Positions 21,754 through 32,585 of a stretch of DNA of 64,000 nucleotides are shown piece by piece. The notes under the pieces are model-generated. The model was not told the DNA's origin, searched no databases, and saw only the letters and a list, made by a program, of their open reading frames with translations. Source of the stretch: Shinisaurus crocodilurus (lineage: Eukaryota > Chordata > Lepidosauria > Squamata > Shinisauridae); the NCBI GenBank assembly GCA_021292165.1, contig JAHFWL010000286.1:1-64000 (forward strand), in the 5' to 3' direction. How positions within the stretch are numbered: position 1 is the stretch's first letter; each line of letters begins with the position of its first letter. The translations under genes were made by a program, and so were the position numbers.

Positions 21754-22002
21754 AATTTGGCCCCTGGGCTGAGAGAGGATCTGCACCCTGTTTTAGGGGA
21801 AAGGGGAGCAATGGGTATGGTTGTCATTGTGTGCTGTGGTGGGAGGCAAAACTAAAGTCAATGAGGATCAGGTCTGGACACTGGAGGTATCTGTATCTAG
21901 TTTTAATTTGGATCTGGTGAGGGTGGATGCCAGCAACCTGATACCGAAGTCTGAACCCAACCCTCTGTCTATTTTGCACTCTGCCACATGATTAAAATAA
22001 AA

Positions 22003-22340
22003 CAAGGGTGTAGAACCTCTTTGAGCCCGAGGGCTGGATTCTTGAGGGCTACTTTCCAGTGGTGGGTGGAGCTGAAGGCAAAAGGAGGCAGGGCCCAAAC
22101 TACCAAAGATACCAGCATATTTTAGCTTAAAGCTCTTAAAGCTAGTAGCTGATCCTTAGGAGGGGCATTTCAACCTTTTAGAATGGGGAGGGGACTGCAC
22201 AAAAGCTGGAAAGCCAACAAATGATCAGTGGTTGGGGGGAAGGGTGTATGACCACCTGGGGAACACCAGAAGGCCAGACCGGGGCTTCAGGCAGGTTGGA
22301 TTTGGCCCCTGGCCCTAGGTCTGAGGTTTACGCTGGTGTA
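22003..22340. mobile_element. hAT-like MITE, family M5
   Basis: Left end caagggtgtagaacctcttt, with blocks ccagtggtgggtggagctga, gcaaaaggaggcagggccca and atttcaaccttttagaatgg that mirror 60097-60464 in reverse complement. The right end is decayed near 22340. Confidence 0.6.
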
Positions 22341-22875
22341 GAGGGTGGAGTAAATGAAAGGGTAACTGCTGGGAAAAAAGGCCCAGACAAAAGCAAAAAG
22401 TGATTCTTTTAGACTATTCCTACATAATAAGCTTCCTGATTCACACACTGTGCAGGTCTTTTGTGAGTGAAGATGAGAAGGTAGTCTCAGCAGATGATCA
22501 AACTCTTAAGTGCCCCCCCCCCAGTAGTGTGGCTTTATATTCTTCCTTTTCCACCTCACACAGACCATTCCACCCATTTCTTCACCGATACCATGTTCAA
22601 AGTGATGACACACTAGAAGATCTGTTTGGAACATTAGCTGTGTCTTGCCAGTTCAATGGAATTCTTTGCTTGCAGCTGTTATAGACTTTCCATTGCCTCA
22701 GTTGCTCAGTGGTGCAGTGTTTGAAGAACGCAAGCCTGAATAGCGGCTGGCACTGAGTTTGCATGTTAGTACTAATGTTCTTGGATGGGTTCGTTAGCCA
22801 GAATCTGAAGCCCTGTCAAAAAGCTTATTGTAAGCTAATCGTATGCACATGCTGCAGTAGTAATTCAGTTTGAAA

Positions 22876-22876
<1 letters not shown>
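22341..22876. other. No recognisable feature
   Basis: About 540 bp of unassigned sequence. Confidence 0.4.

Positions 22877-22906
<30 letters not shown>
22877..22906. repeat. (TA)n microsatellite
   Basis: About 15 TA units, just left of the next MITE. Confidence 0.95.
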
Positions 22907-22908
<2 letters not shown>

Positions 22909-22920
22909 TAGGGACTTATA

Positions 22921-23348
22921 GGGATGTGTGAATTAACAAAACTAGAGCTTGACGAAATTCTCTGAATTCCATCTCAAAGCTTGTTCCGAGTCAATTTCGT
23001 ATCAGATTGTGAGCGCTGTTTTTTCATTCCGCATGGAAATCCACGTGTATTTTCATACATATTTCTCCAAATGTATGTATCAAATGTATGCATCTTTTGA
23101 AAGATATGCATTCTTCTCCCATTGATTAAAGAATATTTGTGTGCATTTTTCAAAAGTACTCATTTTTTTCATGCACATTGTTCAAATGAGTGTCAAACAC
23201 AGGATTTTTTGGTCCACAAGTCACACTGTAAGCTCCGAAATATATACACTTTGATTTCAGATTGCACCCGAGTCTATGTTCAGCCTGGAAGATGTGAACT
23301 GGGTAAATCCTGATCAAACATGAACTGAAACCAATTTCTCATACATCA
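22921..23348. mobile_element. MITE family M2 with TAGGGATG end
   Basis: Left end agggatgtgtgaatt; right end aatttctcatacatc, which pairs with it and with the 10198 left end. The interior has catctcaaagcttgttccga and repeated gtgtgcatttttcaaaa / catgcacattgttcaaa blocks. Confidence 0.6.
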
Positions 23349-23491
23349 GTAATTTTAAGTAACAATTGCTGCCAGACCTTAGAATGAAGACAGTATACAT
23401 AAGATTTGGATTGAACTGGTGACATAGCCCTTTTAGGGATTTGCTTATCTATGATGTTATTAAACTCACTTTATAACTGCTTAGGTCTCAG

Positions 23492-23650
23492 TAGGGTGGC
23501 CACTTATGTATCACCAAAAAAGAGGACATGCATCAACCCAAAACAGGACACTGGTTTACATAAAATTTGCATATGCTAATTTATATGTGTAGACGCAAAT
23601 TTAGAAATGATTATTATAGTTTAAATAGAAATACAATACATCTCACTATA
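23492..23650 (+). mobile_element. TAGGGTGGCCA element, partial (family M6)
   Basis: Left end tagggtggccacttatgtat, then aaaaaagaggacatgca and gacactggtttac. The right half is missing. Relatives at 29105, 32235, 46816 and 58340. Confidence 0.5.
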
Positions 23651-23749
23651 GTGTGGAAGGCTGTGACCAGGTGACCTGTATGCCTTGCTCAGTCTGACGT
23701 CCAAGTGCTGTTGATGGGCAAAGTCATGGCCCAGCTCTTCTTTCTGATG

Positions 23750-24162
23750 GTTCTTTATCTTCAAGACCACCTTCTCCCATATGAACCTGCCCAGATCTCC
23801 TGGAGAGGCCCTTCTTTTGAGAGTGCTACCTTCAGATGCACGTTTGGTGGCGACCCGAAAGAGGGCCTTTCTGGGGGCTGCTCCCAGGCTGTGGAACTCA
23901 CTCCCAAGGGGGGCTGGGTTTGTTCCCTTTCTGTTGTCCTTCCGTTGGCAGGCAAAGTCTGCTGTATTTAAGAAGGCCTTTAACCTGGAAGTGGGTCACT
24001 TGGGTTGGGTTTAACAATATTTCCCCCCCCCCTGTAATTGTTATGTTTTTATTGTATTGTAATATAATGTTTTAATCAGTTTTAATTGTTTCTGTTTTCT
24101 GCCTTGAGCACCATTTTTTGGTAGAAGGGTGAGATACAAATAAAACAAACAAACAAACAAGA
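23750..24162 (+). mobile_element. L2 LINE 3' end
   Basis: Encodes, over two frames, the L2 C-terminus: YLQDHLLPYEPAQ, then DARLVATRKRAFLGAAPRLW, NSLP and FKKAF. After it come the 3' UTR (gccttgagcaccattttttg, gtagaagggtgagatacaaa) and an (AAAC)n tail. One frameshift near 23780-23800; 5' truncated. Confidence 0.85.
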
Positions 24163-26139
24163 CTTGGACTGGACAGCCCTTCAAACAGAGAAAGGGGTGT
24201 GTGTTTGGGGCAATATTTGGTGGGGTGGGGGAGCTTAAAAAGAGAGATTTCCTAAAGCTCTAAAAGCCCTATTCTTGCTTGCAGCAATGCACTGGGCTCC
24301 TATCAGCAGCAGCAGTTCCTGAATACTTAGGAGACCATGTGATATCAAGTAGTCTCTTGGGCATTCCAGGAGATCCTGCTGCCAAGCTGGAAGACTCTAT
24401 GCTAAAAGCCCATGATGCTGCAGTAGCACACAGGGCATTTTTAGTGTATAAAGTAAAAACAATCACCCCTCAGCCACCTCCTACATTTAAAAGATAAATG
24501 GAACCCCACTACCCTTCCCCACTGAAGAAAAAAAAAATTATTTGAAATTCTCCCCTTCCCTGTGAAAGAGGCAGAAAAAACAATGCCTCTTCTTTCGCAG
24601 GGAGGTAGAGAATTTCATGAAAATCAGGGACAGGGTTTGGCAGAGCACTAATTTTGCTTTAAATGATATTCAAAGTAAATTTGGAGGCTCTATCCAAAGG
24701 GAAACATTTGAATGATTTCAAGGGAAGGCAAGAATTTTGATAAGGCTATTGAAATTTCTTATAGAGTTTTTGCACGTCCTGGATTGCCTTGTAGGTTATA
24801 AGGCGAAAGCCTCCATTTTGCATGCTATTTGTTTTGGAATATTTATTCATTTATTCTTATTTATTTCATGTTTCCCTAGCAATGAAATTTGATGTAGGAA
24901 ACATGTGGAGAAACCAAAGCGTTTTTTGTTTTTTTAAAAAATGCTGGTCATATGAGAAAGGTGAAAAGATCTACTCATGTTTAGCCTCCAGGAAAAAATG
25001 GTGTCAGTATGATCACCACCAGCTTCAGGTTTTTCTAATGTTGTCATCAAGATGATGGGAGATGATTGCTCTTGATTGTCCCGGCCAGGCAGTATGATAA
25101 AGGCAGGTTGTTGTGTGTTTGTTTGTGTTGGGTTTTTTTTTTTTTAATTACAGGAAGATAAGCTTTCTACTCAGAGGAACAACTGGCTGACACAACAAAT
25201 TGCCTAAAGAGAAATGGTAGACTCCCCTTTTTAGGACATTGTTAGTGAAGAGAATGTATAATAATCTCATGTGTTTGGTTTAGGGACAGCAAATAAAAGC
25301 ATCAATACAATGAGTTGGGCTGGAGATGCTAGCTACCTGAGGTACCTTCCTTATTTGATTCTATGTGTAGGCCTGACTTCTTTTATTTGTTTCGAACAAT
25401 TTTATCCTGTTTCTCTCACAGAGATTCAAAGAGGCTAACAGCTAATAATGCAAATGAAGCATATAACTGGTTTTTCAAATGCAAATTTGTCCTCTGAAAG
25501 GCTTCCGCATTCCTTTGCTAGCCTTCTGTTTAGCCTAGTTGGGTGTATCCCATTCCATGCTATAAATCTGTATTGGTTTGATACCAGTTTAACAGAATCC
25601 CCCCCCCCACAAACACACACACATACACAAAAACAAAGAATCCTGGGATTCATACTAGATCTGTCTATCTTTCACCTCTCTCTCAGAGTGTTTCTGGAAC
25701 GTAGGTGGAGGAATCATATGATGGAATATACTTGAATACTTAAAAAAAAATAATTGAAAAAAAAATCCTGGCACACAGAAAACTAGAATACATAGGAGCA
25801 TTGACTTATGTAAGCCCCTACCTGTAGTCTGAAATGGTGGAGTCCAGAAACAAGTTTATCTCCTTTTCTGTCAAAGTGTAGTGTGGGTGCTATGAATCTG
25901 TAAGGGTTTCATAGCCATTCAGTTCCTATGGTTCCATGTGGAGAGGGAACGACATGACTATTAAACAAGTCTGTGGTGTAGATATGCTTCAGGCTGCAAT
26001 CCTAAAACATTTACTAGGGAGCAAGGTCAGCTCTGGGTTTCAGCCCCCCCCCCAAATATCACCTGCTGCCACCCCTCCAATATCAGTGTGCTCTCCCTGA
26101 ACATGGGTTTACCTGGCAGCAGCAGTCAGTGGCTGGAAA
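24163..26139. other. No gene seen; scattered low-complexity sequence
   Basis: Contains a fragment at 24520-24660 that resembles the right part of the 37408-38247 insert (gaaagaggcagaaaa, gagaatttcatgaaaa, tttggcagagcact), a T-run near 25130, poly-C/CA at 25600-25628, and a block at 25820-25860 similar to 13155. No supported exon. Confidence 0.4.
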
Positions 26140-26550
26140 ATGGAGCTGTGCACAAATAGTCTCTTGAAATTCTCCACCCTATTTGTGGGCAGAAAAATCA
26201 GAGGGACCATTTCACCAAATTTCTCCAGGGAGAGGAAAAATTCTACACCAGTTTCTTGGGGGGTGGGGCTCAGTAGCAGTGGAAGTAGTATAGCTTTTTT
26301 CCTTGGTTTTTTTTTGGGGGGGAGGCACTGTAAACAACAGTAGCAGCAACTGTGTTGGGGTGCAGGGAGGCCACCATTTTGCATTCTCTACAATGCCCTG
26401 GACCTACCATCATTCCAGGGCATTGTGGGGGCAGGGGAGGAGGGGATGGCAGCCGCCACACACAGAAAAGGTGGATAAATGTTGAAGAATATTCTGCAAA
26501 GAATATTCTGGAATATTCCTAGGGGTGAGAAAAAGAAAAAAAAATCTCAT
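26140..26550 (+). repeat. Dispersed repeat, same family as 37408 insert
   Basis: Aligns with 37410-37680: gagctgtgcacaaata / gagctttgcacaaatg, ttgaaattctcc.ccctatttgtgggcag, caaatttctccaggg and cagcaactgtgttggggtgc. The start of the right half is replaced by other sequence. Class unknown, possibly a DNA transposon. Confidence 0.55.
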
Positions 26551-26891
26551 AAATGTTCTCCCCAAAAATGTCTCCTGAGAGGTTTTGTCTCAGTTCTAGT
26601 GGAAAGCTACCATTTTAAACTTACCACAGTGCTCCAGAGTATCACTACATTGGTAGCATTGTGAGAACTGTGAAATGGTAGCTACCTGTAACCAGCTGAC
26701 CAGCATGGTGGTGGGTTATGGTGAGCAGGTGTCAGCGCTGGTGGGTCCTCCTGTGGCACTAGCAGCTGCCCAAGGGTGCTGGGTGTTGACACATGTTTTT
26801 GGGAAGGGTTCACAAAGAATAGGAAAATGATAAACTCCATCACTATTAAATGTTCCGGGACAATTTTATGCAGCAGATGCATGGAATACAT
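26551..26891. other. No recognisable feature
   Basis: Unassigned sequence up to the target duplication of the LTR. Confidence 0.4.
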
Positions 26892-26896
26892 CCTAC

Positions 26897-27541
26897 TGTG
26901 GGGTCTTGCTTCAGCGCCAGCTCAGATGCAGAAGAGGAGCTGGTACAGGGTGAAGAGGAGCTGTGACTGACTGCAGCCAAGGCCAGTCGACCTTGGACAG
27001 TCCCCCCTCCCCTGGGGAACAGGAGCAGGAAGAGCCGATTGAGAAGTCTCAGCTGCAGGCGCTGGCCTTGGGCTGTCATGAGAGCTCAGGGGAGGAGGGC
27101 TCGTCAGGGTTGCGGCCGGCCCAAAGATGCCAGGAGAAACGCCTGGCTGAAAGGCACGTGAGCAGAAGGAGGCATAGCAGGCGTCTCCTGGCTCGGTACC
27201 CGTGCCAAGATCCAGAATCGGACTCAGACTGAGATCGAGGCTGGGTCAGGGTTTATAGTCTAGCTGTTGACCCATGCTCAGTGTAGAAAGCAACAGTGCT
27301 GTTACCTGGCACAGCTTCTACGCTCCTTGATTCCCTTGATCTGATCTCCTGGCTGCTACGATTCTGGACTTGGACTTTGGACTCTTGAACCCTTATCTCC
27401 TACCCTCTGAACCTTGGATTGTCTCGACTTCGGCTTGTTTCTTGGACTGGTGTTTGGTGTATGGACTTTTCGTTATTGCTTGTTGCAATAAAGAATCTGT
27501 TTGCAGCTGCATTGCCTGGCGTGATAAAGCAGGACAGAACA
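26897..27541 (+). mobile_element. Solo LTR with 5-bp target duplication
   Basis: Begins TGTGGGG and ends GACAGAACA (TG...CA). It is flanked by cctac at 26892-26896 and 27542-27546, a perfect 5-bp duplication. Near the right end is AATAAA (27487-27492), the polyadenylation signal, preceded by the repetitive ggacttggactttggactc type region typical of squamate LTRs. The LTR is 645 bp and no internal coding region follows, so it arose by LTR-LTR recombination or was trapped as a single LTR. Gypsy-type is my best guess; an endogenous retrovirus LTR is possible. Confidence 0.75.
27487..27492 (+). promoter_or_regulatory. AATAAA polyadenylation signal in solo LTR
   Basis: AATAAA about 50 bases before the LTR end, in the position expected for the R/U5 boundary. 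Confidence 0.6.
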
Positions 27542-27654
27542 CCTACTCCGAATGGCCAGTGCTTGGAGAAAGCTGTACATCAGTCTCTTAAGGGAGAGTT
27601 TTACTGATGGGAATGGTAGCTTGGTAGAACCAGACTAGTAGGTTCAAATCTCTG

Positions 27655-28330
27655 TTCTTTATCTGCATTAAGGATTCTGGTCTTTTTTTAAAAAATGGGT
27701 CATTAAATTTGCACAAATGGGATTGTCTATGTGCATTTTTAAATATTATATTGGGGTCTTTAATTATGCATAAATGGGGTCGCAATTCATATATCTATAT
27801 CTATAGATAGATAGATATTCAGCAAAATATATATTTGCTCCGCAAATGGGGGGGGGAGTACTGAAGTGGAGAATGAAATTGACAGGTTCTTTGACAAGTA
27901 CAGAATATGGCTCTGCTAAATGAAGAAGTGTGTGTGGAGAGGATGAAACTGACAAAGGTACTTACAAGGGGAATACATAGCAGTCAGGCAGACTTGCGAA
28001 AGACCACTGATAAAAAAAATATTTTTTAAAAATTATGACTCCATTTGTGCAAATTTAACACCACCCCCCAACCCTAACCCCACAATCCTATTTGCACAAA
28101 TTTAAATTTAATATTTTTAATATTTTTAAACCCCCCACACAATCCCATTTGCACAAATCACAGGACCCAGAAAAAAAGGTGTCTGCCTATTTAATATGTG
28201 CAAAAACACACACAGAGACATTTCTGGGATCAGGGGATGAAGAATCCACAGTCGTCGTCGGGCACCAGTTATTTGAATAGAAACACTGCAAAATCCCATT
28301 GGGCTTAAATGGAACAGAATTGCCGGTGTT
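27655..28330. mobile_element. MITE-like region with inverted tttgcacaaatggg blocks
   Basis: tttgcacaaatgggattg at 27707 is matched by inverted copies (caatcctatttgcacaaat, caatcccatttgcacaaat) at 28082-28157. A (GATA)-type run sits at 27795-27818. It looks like one or two non-autonomous elements related to 15193 and 50740; the ends are not clear. Confidence 0.4.
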
Positions 28331-29104
28331 GCACCTCCCTAGCCTGACTTGTATTTATAGCCAGATGCAGCAGTATGGCAAGTATGTACATTAATGGACG
28401 ACAAAAGCCCTTTAGACACTATTCCTTGTCCATGTCAGTTCTTCTGCACACACTGCAGACTAAAAGCCTAGTCCTGAAACACTTGAAATAAATAAATAAA
28501 TTCTTAGCATATGTTCTGGGTCCTGCAAATTCTATCAACAGCACTGCCCCCGCCCCACACGCCCGGAGAACTCAGTGTCCATGTGATTATGATGTTGTCC
28601 CTCCCTCCTCCTGCCAATCCACCACCACATCTTCACTTCCTGTTTGCACCATAGGAAAGGCCTAACAGAACAAAGTAGCTCTGGGACTTCATAGTCCTTG
28701 GGAGAACATGTCACATAAAGAAGCACATTTCTGATTTTCAGACTAAAAACAGACAGATACTTTCTTGCCAATTTTTTTCAAAACAGTCAAGGGAGTTAGG
28801 GGGATGTTACAAGTTTGTTCTGGATCCAGAGAAGTTATGTTTGGGGCACTGGGAACAGAACAGGAGGCAATGATTTCTTCCTGCCTCATCACTTTGGACC
28901 GTTTAAAGCAAGGGTGGGCAATACACAGACCACATGTAGCACCCTGGCCCTTTTTGTTGCCCCCGCTGCTCCCCATATCACCACTGCCGCATTACTGCTG
29001 AATTTTGGTGGCAAAAACAAAGGCCACATTTTCACTTTAAAACAAGGTGTCCATGTAACCTGGCAACTGTAGTAACTGCCATTCATTTCAATCTTTCACC
29101 CCAC
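28331..29104. other. Mostly unassigned; possible hAT end at 28908
   Basis: 28908-29050 starts caagggtgggcaatacacag and resembles CAGGGGTGGGC-type hAT ends but has no matching right end. No exon recognised. Confidence 0.35.
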
Positions 29105-29276
29105 TAGGGTGGCCAAATGCAAAAGAAAGCAGGGCTCCTGTACCTTTAATAGTTGTGTAGAAAAGAGAATTTCAGGAGCTGTAACTTGCATGAGGAGCAG
29201 CACCTGCAGAAATTTCCCATTCTATGCAACCACTAAAGGGGCAGGAGCCTTGCCCTTTTCTGCATCTGGCCACCAG
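29105..29276. mobile_element. TAGGGTGGCCA element (family M6)
   Basis: Left tagggtggccaaatgc, right gcatctggccacca, with inverted interior: ctcctgtacctttaatagtt against aaccactaaaggggcaggag. 172 bp. Close relative at 32235. Confidence 0.65.
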
Positions 29277-29496
29277 AGTTTTCTCCAAAGTGTGATATAG
29301 TACTCCTCTACCAAACTGGCAGTATTTCCATAATGGTTGATGAGATTAGATTATCTGTACACATTTAGGTCACATAAATTCATATGTTAGATCTGCATTA
29401 TGTATTCATTGCATACTAATAGTATCCCCAGGGTTTCAGTTCTGGGGATGGCTCAGGTGGTTGCAGTGCATGGAGGAATACAGGAATAGAAATTCT

Positions 29497-29700
29497 AAGC
29501 GTGCACAGTAGAAAAAAAATAATACTTAGCATTTATGTAGTGCTTTAGGACTTTAAAAGCTTTGCATCCCGCTAATCCAGATCTCTGGCTGAGAGAAAGA
29601 AAGAGAGAGAGCACTTCTAGTTCATGGCAGAAGTGAGATTTGAATTGGAGACTCTTTGATTCATAGCTCAGGTAGCCACTGCACTGCACTAGCTCTTGCT
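29497..29700 (-). mobile_element. MIR/CORE-SINE-like fragment
   Basis: aatacttagcatttatgtag then tgctttaggactttaaaagc at the left and ggcagaagtgagatttgaat / actgcactgcactagctc at the right follow the layout of MIR/L2-related ancient repeats in antisense. The middle is reduced. Low similarity. Confidence 0.35.
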
Positions 29701-30390
29701 AGAGACAGCAGAAACTCTATACCCAGCCCAGCCTACTCTCTCTGCCACACACTAGAGCTATTGAGCTTGGAAGAAGAAGCAGGGGTGAAGGGGAGGGGAG
29801 AGGAGAGGACAGCAAGATTGTGGCACCTGTAAAACCTTTGGGGGCTCACACAAGGGTATGGAGCTCTGAGGATCGTGGACTGGGCTGGGTGAAGGAGTAG
29901 CAGATGCCAGGGGACCATGGTGCAGGATGACATGGAGCGGCCGAGGTGGGGTATGAAGGAAGGGAGACACATGGGGATGTGTGTGTCTTGTGGCTTCCAG
30001 ACACAAGCAATTTGGCGCTCGCTCTGTATCTGTCCCACAACTCCAGAAACCAGTTTGTAAGCATATGAAGATGACAGGCAGTTGTTGGAAAGTGGCAGAA
30101 AACATCCAGTCTTTAAGCAAACCAGCATGCAGTGCAAGCTGAAGAGACAGATTTCCCTACCCGCTCACCTGACCTGAGCTTCGTAAAGTGGCACTTGTCA
30201 AGGCAAATTGCGTACTGCTTTTTAGAAAGAGGGGCAAAGCTAGCTTGGAATACAACCTCCCTCCCCCCTTCTCTCTCAGAGATTGGTGTATCATTCTAAA
30301 AAAAAAAATACCTGCTTAAATTGTTAGCAAAACTCATATTGTTTGTACCACTCCTGGAAAAGACTTTGGGAACCAGCAGCAGAATGCTGG
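29701..30390. other. Unassigned sequence left of candidate promoter
   Basis: 29760-30180 is purine-rich and moderately G+C-rich. Overlapping minus-strand frames up to 134 codons occur here without recognisable motifs. I do not support a gene. Confidence 0.4.
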
Positions 30391-30474
30391 CTATTGATTG
30401 GCTGCTTAAACAGGGGCCTATTGGATCCAAATAGGCTGGATTGATTATACAGCAGCAGAAGGAGTTCAGCGCAC
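30391..30474 (+). promoter_or_regulatory. Candidate RNA polymerase II core promoter
   Basis: Two inverted CCAAT boxes (ATTGG at 30397-30401 in tgattggct, and at 30420-30424), a near-palindrome cctattggatccaaatagg at 30417-30435, and a TATA-like attatac at 30444-30450 about 25-30 bases before the proposed start near 30475. The arrangement is canonical but each motif is short. Inference. Confidence 0.35.
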
Positions 30475-30781
30475 AGTGAGCATTGAGGCGAGGAAGCAAG
30501 AGAGAGAAGAAGAGAATATGTACTATGGCATCAGTATGTAACTGCTCGAGCCAGATATTTCTGCTACCTAGCTCCCTCCCTGGGCAATTTACTGTGCTGC
30601 TTTCTTCCTTCCTGAGAGGATGCCAGCCGTATGCCTGTGAAACAGCTAATAATACTGGACCTTGGAGTAGTTAATTTGACTTATAATCTGTGTCTCTGAA
30701 ATCAAGGTTCATAACTGACAACCCTGCTGTCAATAAGCCCCCTCGGAACTGAAGAGACAAACATACAGAATAATATTTTAG
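30475..30781 (+). other. Candidate non-coding first exon (5' UTR) with splice donor
   Basis: High-complexity sequence, unlike the repeats around it, ending ttttag|gtaagt: a consensus donor with the intron starting at 30782. I see no long ORF. ATGs at 30518 and 30525 open a 7-codon uORF (MYYGISM) and a 49-codon frame that stops at about 30674, so this would be an untranslated exon of a plus-strand gene with coding exons beyond 64 kb or unrecognised here. No upstream polypyrimidine tract, so it does not look like an internal exon. I cannot name the gene. It could also be a chance donor in unique sequence. Confidence 0.35.
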
Positions 30782-30872
30782 GTAAGTTCAATGCATGTGT
30801 CATTATTTATATGTAGTTATGCTTCCTGTAGTTGTTCATAGCAAGCCTGATTTTTTTTGTGTTCTTAACATG

Positions 30873-30888
30873 GTGTGTGTGTGTGTGT

Positions 30889-30928
<40 letters not shown>
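30873..30928. repeat. (GT)n(GA)n microsatellite
   Basis: Eight GT units then about twenty GA units with one interruption, roughly 90 bases inside the putative first intron. Confidence 0.95.
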
Positions 30929-32234
30929 AGTACTTGATATAAATAGGGAAGAGATGAACTGTAAAGGAAATAATGGTTATTCTTTAGCCCTGACACGAGA
31001 GTAATGAAATTACATTCTGCTAAGTCTTTGGGAAATATTTTGATAGGAAGCTTTCCTCCCTCTCAATAAATTAATCAGCATATGGGGAAGGGACAGCATG
31101 GTAAGATATTTCTCTTGAATTTTATTAATTCTTTACTGTTCTTGCTGTTCTTGCCAGGTAGCTTGACTAAAAAAATATATATCTTGTTTTACCTCAGTAT
31201 TTGCAACTGCTTAAATATATATATTTATATATCTGAACTTAACTCCCTTGGAAATGCCATTGTTGGTTGTTTAAAATATCATGACTTGACAGGTCCCAAC
31301 AATGACATCGTAAAACACTAGTATGCATCTGTTCTGCAGTGAGGAGTTCAAGGTTTTGCAGAGAAACTGTGACTCCCATGAGGTTGTGATCTTGTGTGTC
31401 TGATGTCTGCTGGAGAGAATTTTTCCCATTTGGATTGAACATTTATTTTCTCACAAAAATTATTGGATTTCTCTTCACCTATAAAATCACTGAGTTTGGA
31501 AGGTGATGCTTTATTTAGACCTGTGGCAACTCATGAAAGGGGGGGGGGGAGATTCTCATTGTGAGCTATGCCCGCATCAGCAGCTTCCTTGACTTAGTTT
31601 ATATCAGCAATGGGTGTATATAGATCTGAAAGGGCAGCAGTATTACTTCAGATTCTTGGGCTTTGCATTATGCTACTCCAGCTGTGATGATCTGCATTAC
31701 CTTTTTCAATATCACCTAGTTTGCTTACACTGCTGCTAAGATCACAGCCCAAATGATTTTATTTTATTTTATTTGCTGTTCAGTAGCTATGATTTCTTCT
31801 TATGTATAGAGAAATGGGAGTTGCAGTATCAGAGCTTTTGATCAGCTTATTTGCATAGCCAGCCACAACTTTCTCTGGGGGTTGTCCAATTAACAAAATT
31901 TGCATAGCATGTTACCTCTGTAAGAGTAGCTTCCTGTTCTAAAGGGTAGCATTGCATGGATGAACATACTCTTGTGTGCATTGTAATTACTGTTCACCAC
32001 CCATATCCAAAAAGATAGATTAAATTCAACAGGGTCAGTATATGCAACATTCAGATGATGATGGTGATGGTGATATATTTTAAAATAATATATTTTATTT
32101 TTTTAAAGAAACCAGTTATCCATTTTTGTTAATGAAATTAAGTATGGGAAGTATCAAAATATTGGTGTAGATGAATGCTGCATTTATTTACTCGACTCTA
32201 ATTCCCACTGTCTTAGGTGGACCTTACTTTCAGG
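30929..32234. other. No recognisable feature
   Basis: About 1.3 kb of mostly A+T-rich unique-looking sequence with a G-run near 31541 and a gat/ggt simple repeat at 32056-32075. Confidence 0.4.
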
Positions 32235-32422
32235 TAGGATGGCCAGATGAAAAGAGGACTCCTGCATCCTTAAGAGTGCCCTTGTACCTTTAATGGTTGT
32301 GTAGAAGAGGGGGATCTCAGTAGGTGTCGCTTCTCATGCAAGCCACACCTGCTGAAATCCCCTCTTCTCCATAACTATTAAGGATGCAGGAGCCTTCTCC
32401 TCTTATGCATGTGGCCACCCTA
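32235..32422. mobile_element. TAGGGTGGCCA element (family M6), complete
   Basis: Left taggatggccagatg, right catgtggccacccta. Flanks ctttcagg and cctccaga agree at 5 of 8, all differences being transitions, consistent with an old 8-bp target duplication. The interior is inverted (actcctgcatccttaagagt / actattaaggatgcaggag). Confidence 0.65.
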
Positions 32423-32497
32423 CCTCCAGAGGATCCACTAAAGCTGGCAGACTGCTGGGTGGGGGTAGGTTAGAATTGAGACCTTACACTGTAACCT

Positions 32498-32585
32498 TAT
32501 ATATGTCTACTCAGAAGTAAGGCCCAATGGAGTTCAATGGGGCTTACTCCCAGGTAAGTGGGTATAGGATTTGCTACCTGAGATA
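32498..32585. repeat. Squamate dispersed repeat with aattcaatgggg core
   Basis: ctactcagaagtaaggccca, then ttcaatggggcttactccca and ggtaagtgggtatagga. The two halves are loosely complementary around the ccattgaa core. Copies at 39920, 47500, 52380, 56570 and 59865; class unknown. Confidence 0.55.

Larger units (their letters stand above)
21169..21790. mobile_element. hAT-like MITE, family M5, carrying two later insertions
   Basis: Left end CAGGATTGCAGAACCTCAGG, right end gagaggatctgcaccctg. Perfect 8-bp target duplication ttttaggg at 21161-21168 and 21791-21798. Inside are an antisense SINE-B piece (21395-21483) and a second hAT element (21554-21753), so the original MITE was about 330 bp. 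Relatives are at 22003 and 60097. Confidence 0.8.

Noticed and set aside
26963..27232. Open frame of 89 codons rich in Glu, Gln and Arg
   Set aside because: Lies wholly inside the solo LTR, which is normally non-coding.
29733..30137. Minus-strand frame of 134 codons
   Set aside because: No motif, overlapping frames on the same strand are equally open, and no splice or start context.
30425..30436. CArG-like ccaaatagg near the candidate promoter
   Set aside because: Has five A/T bases between CC and GG instead of six, so it is not a standard serum response element.
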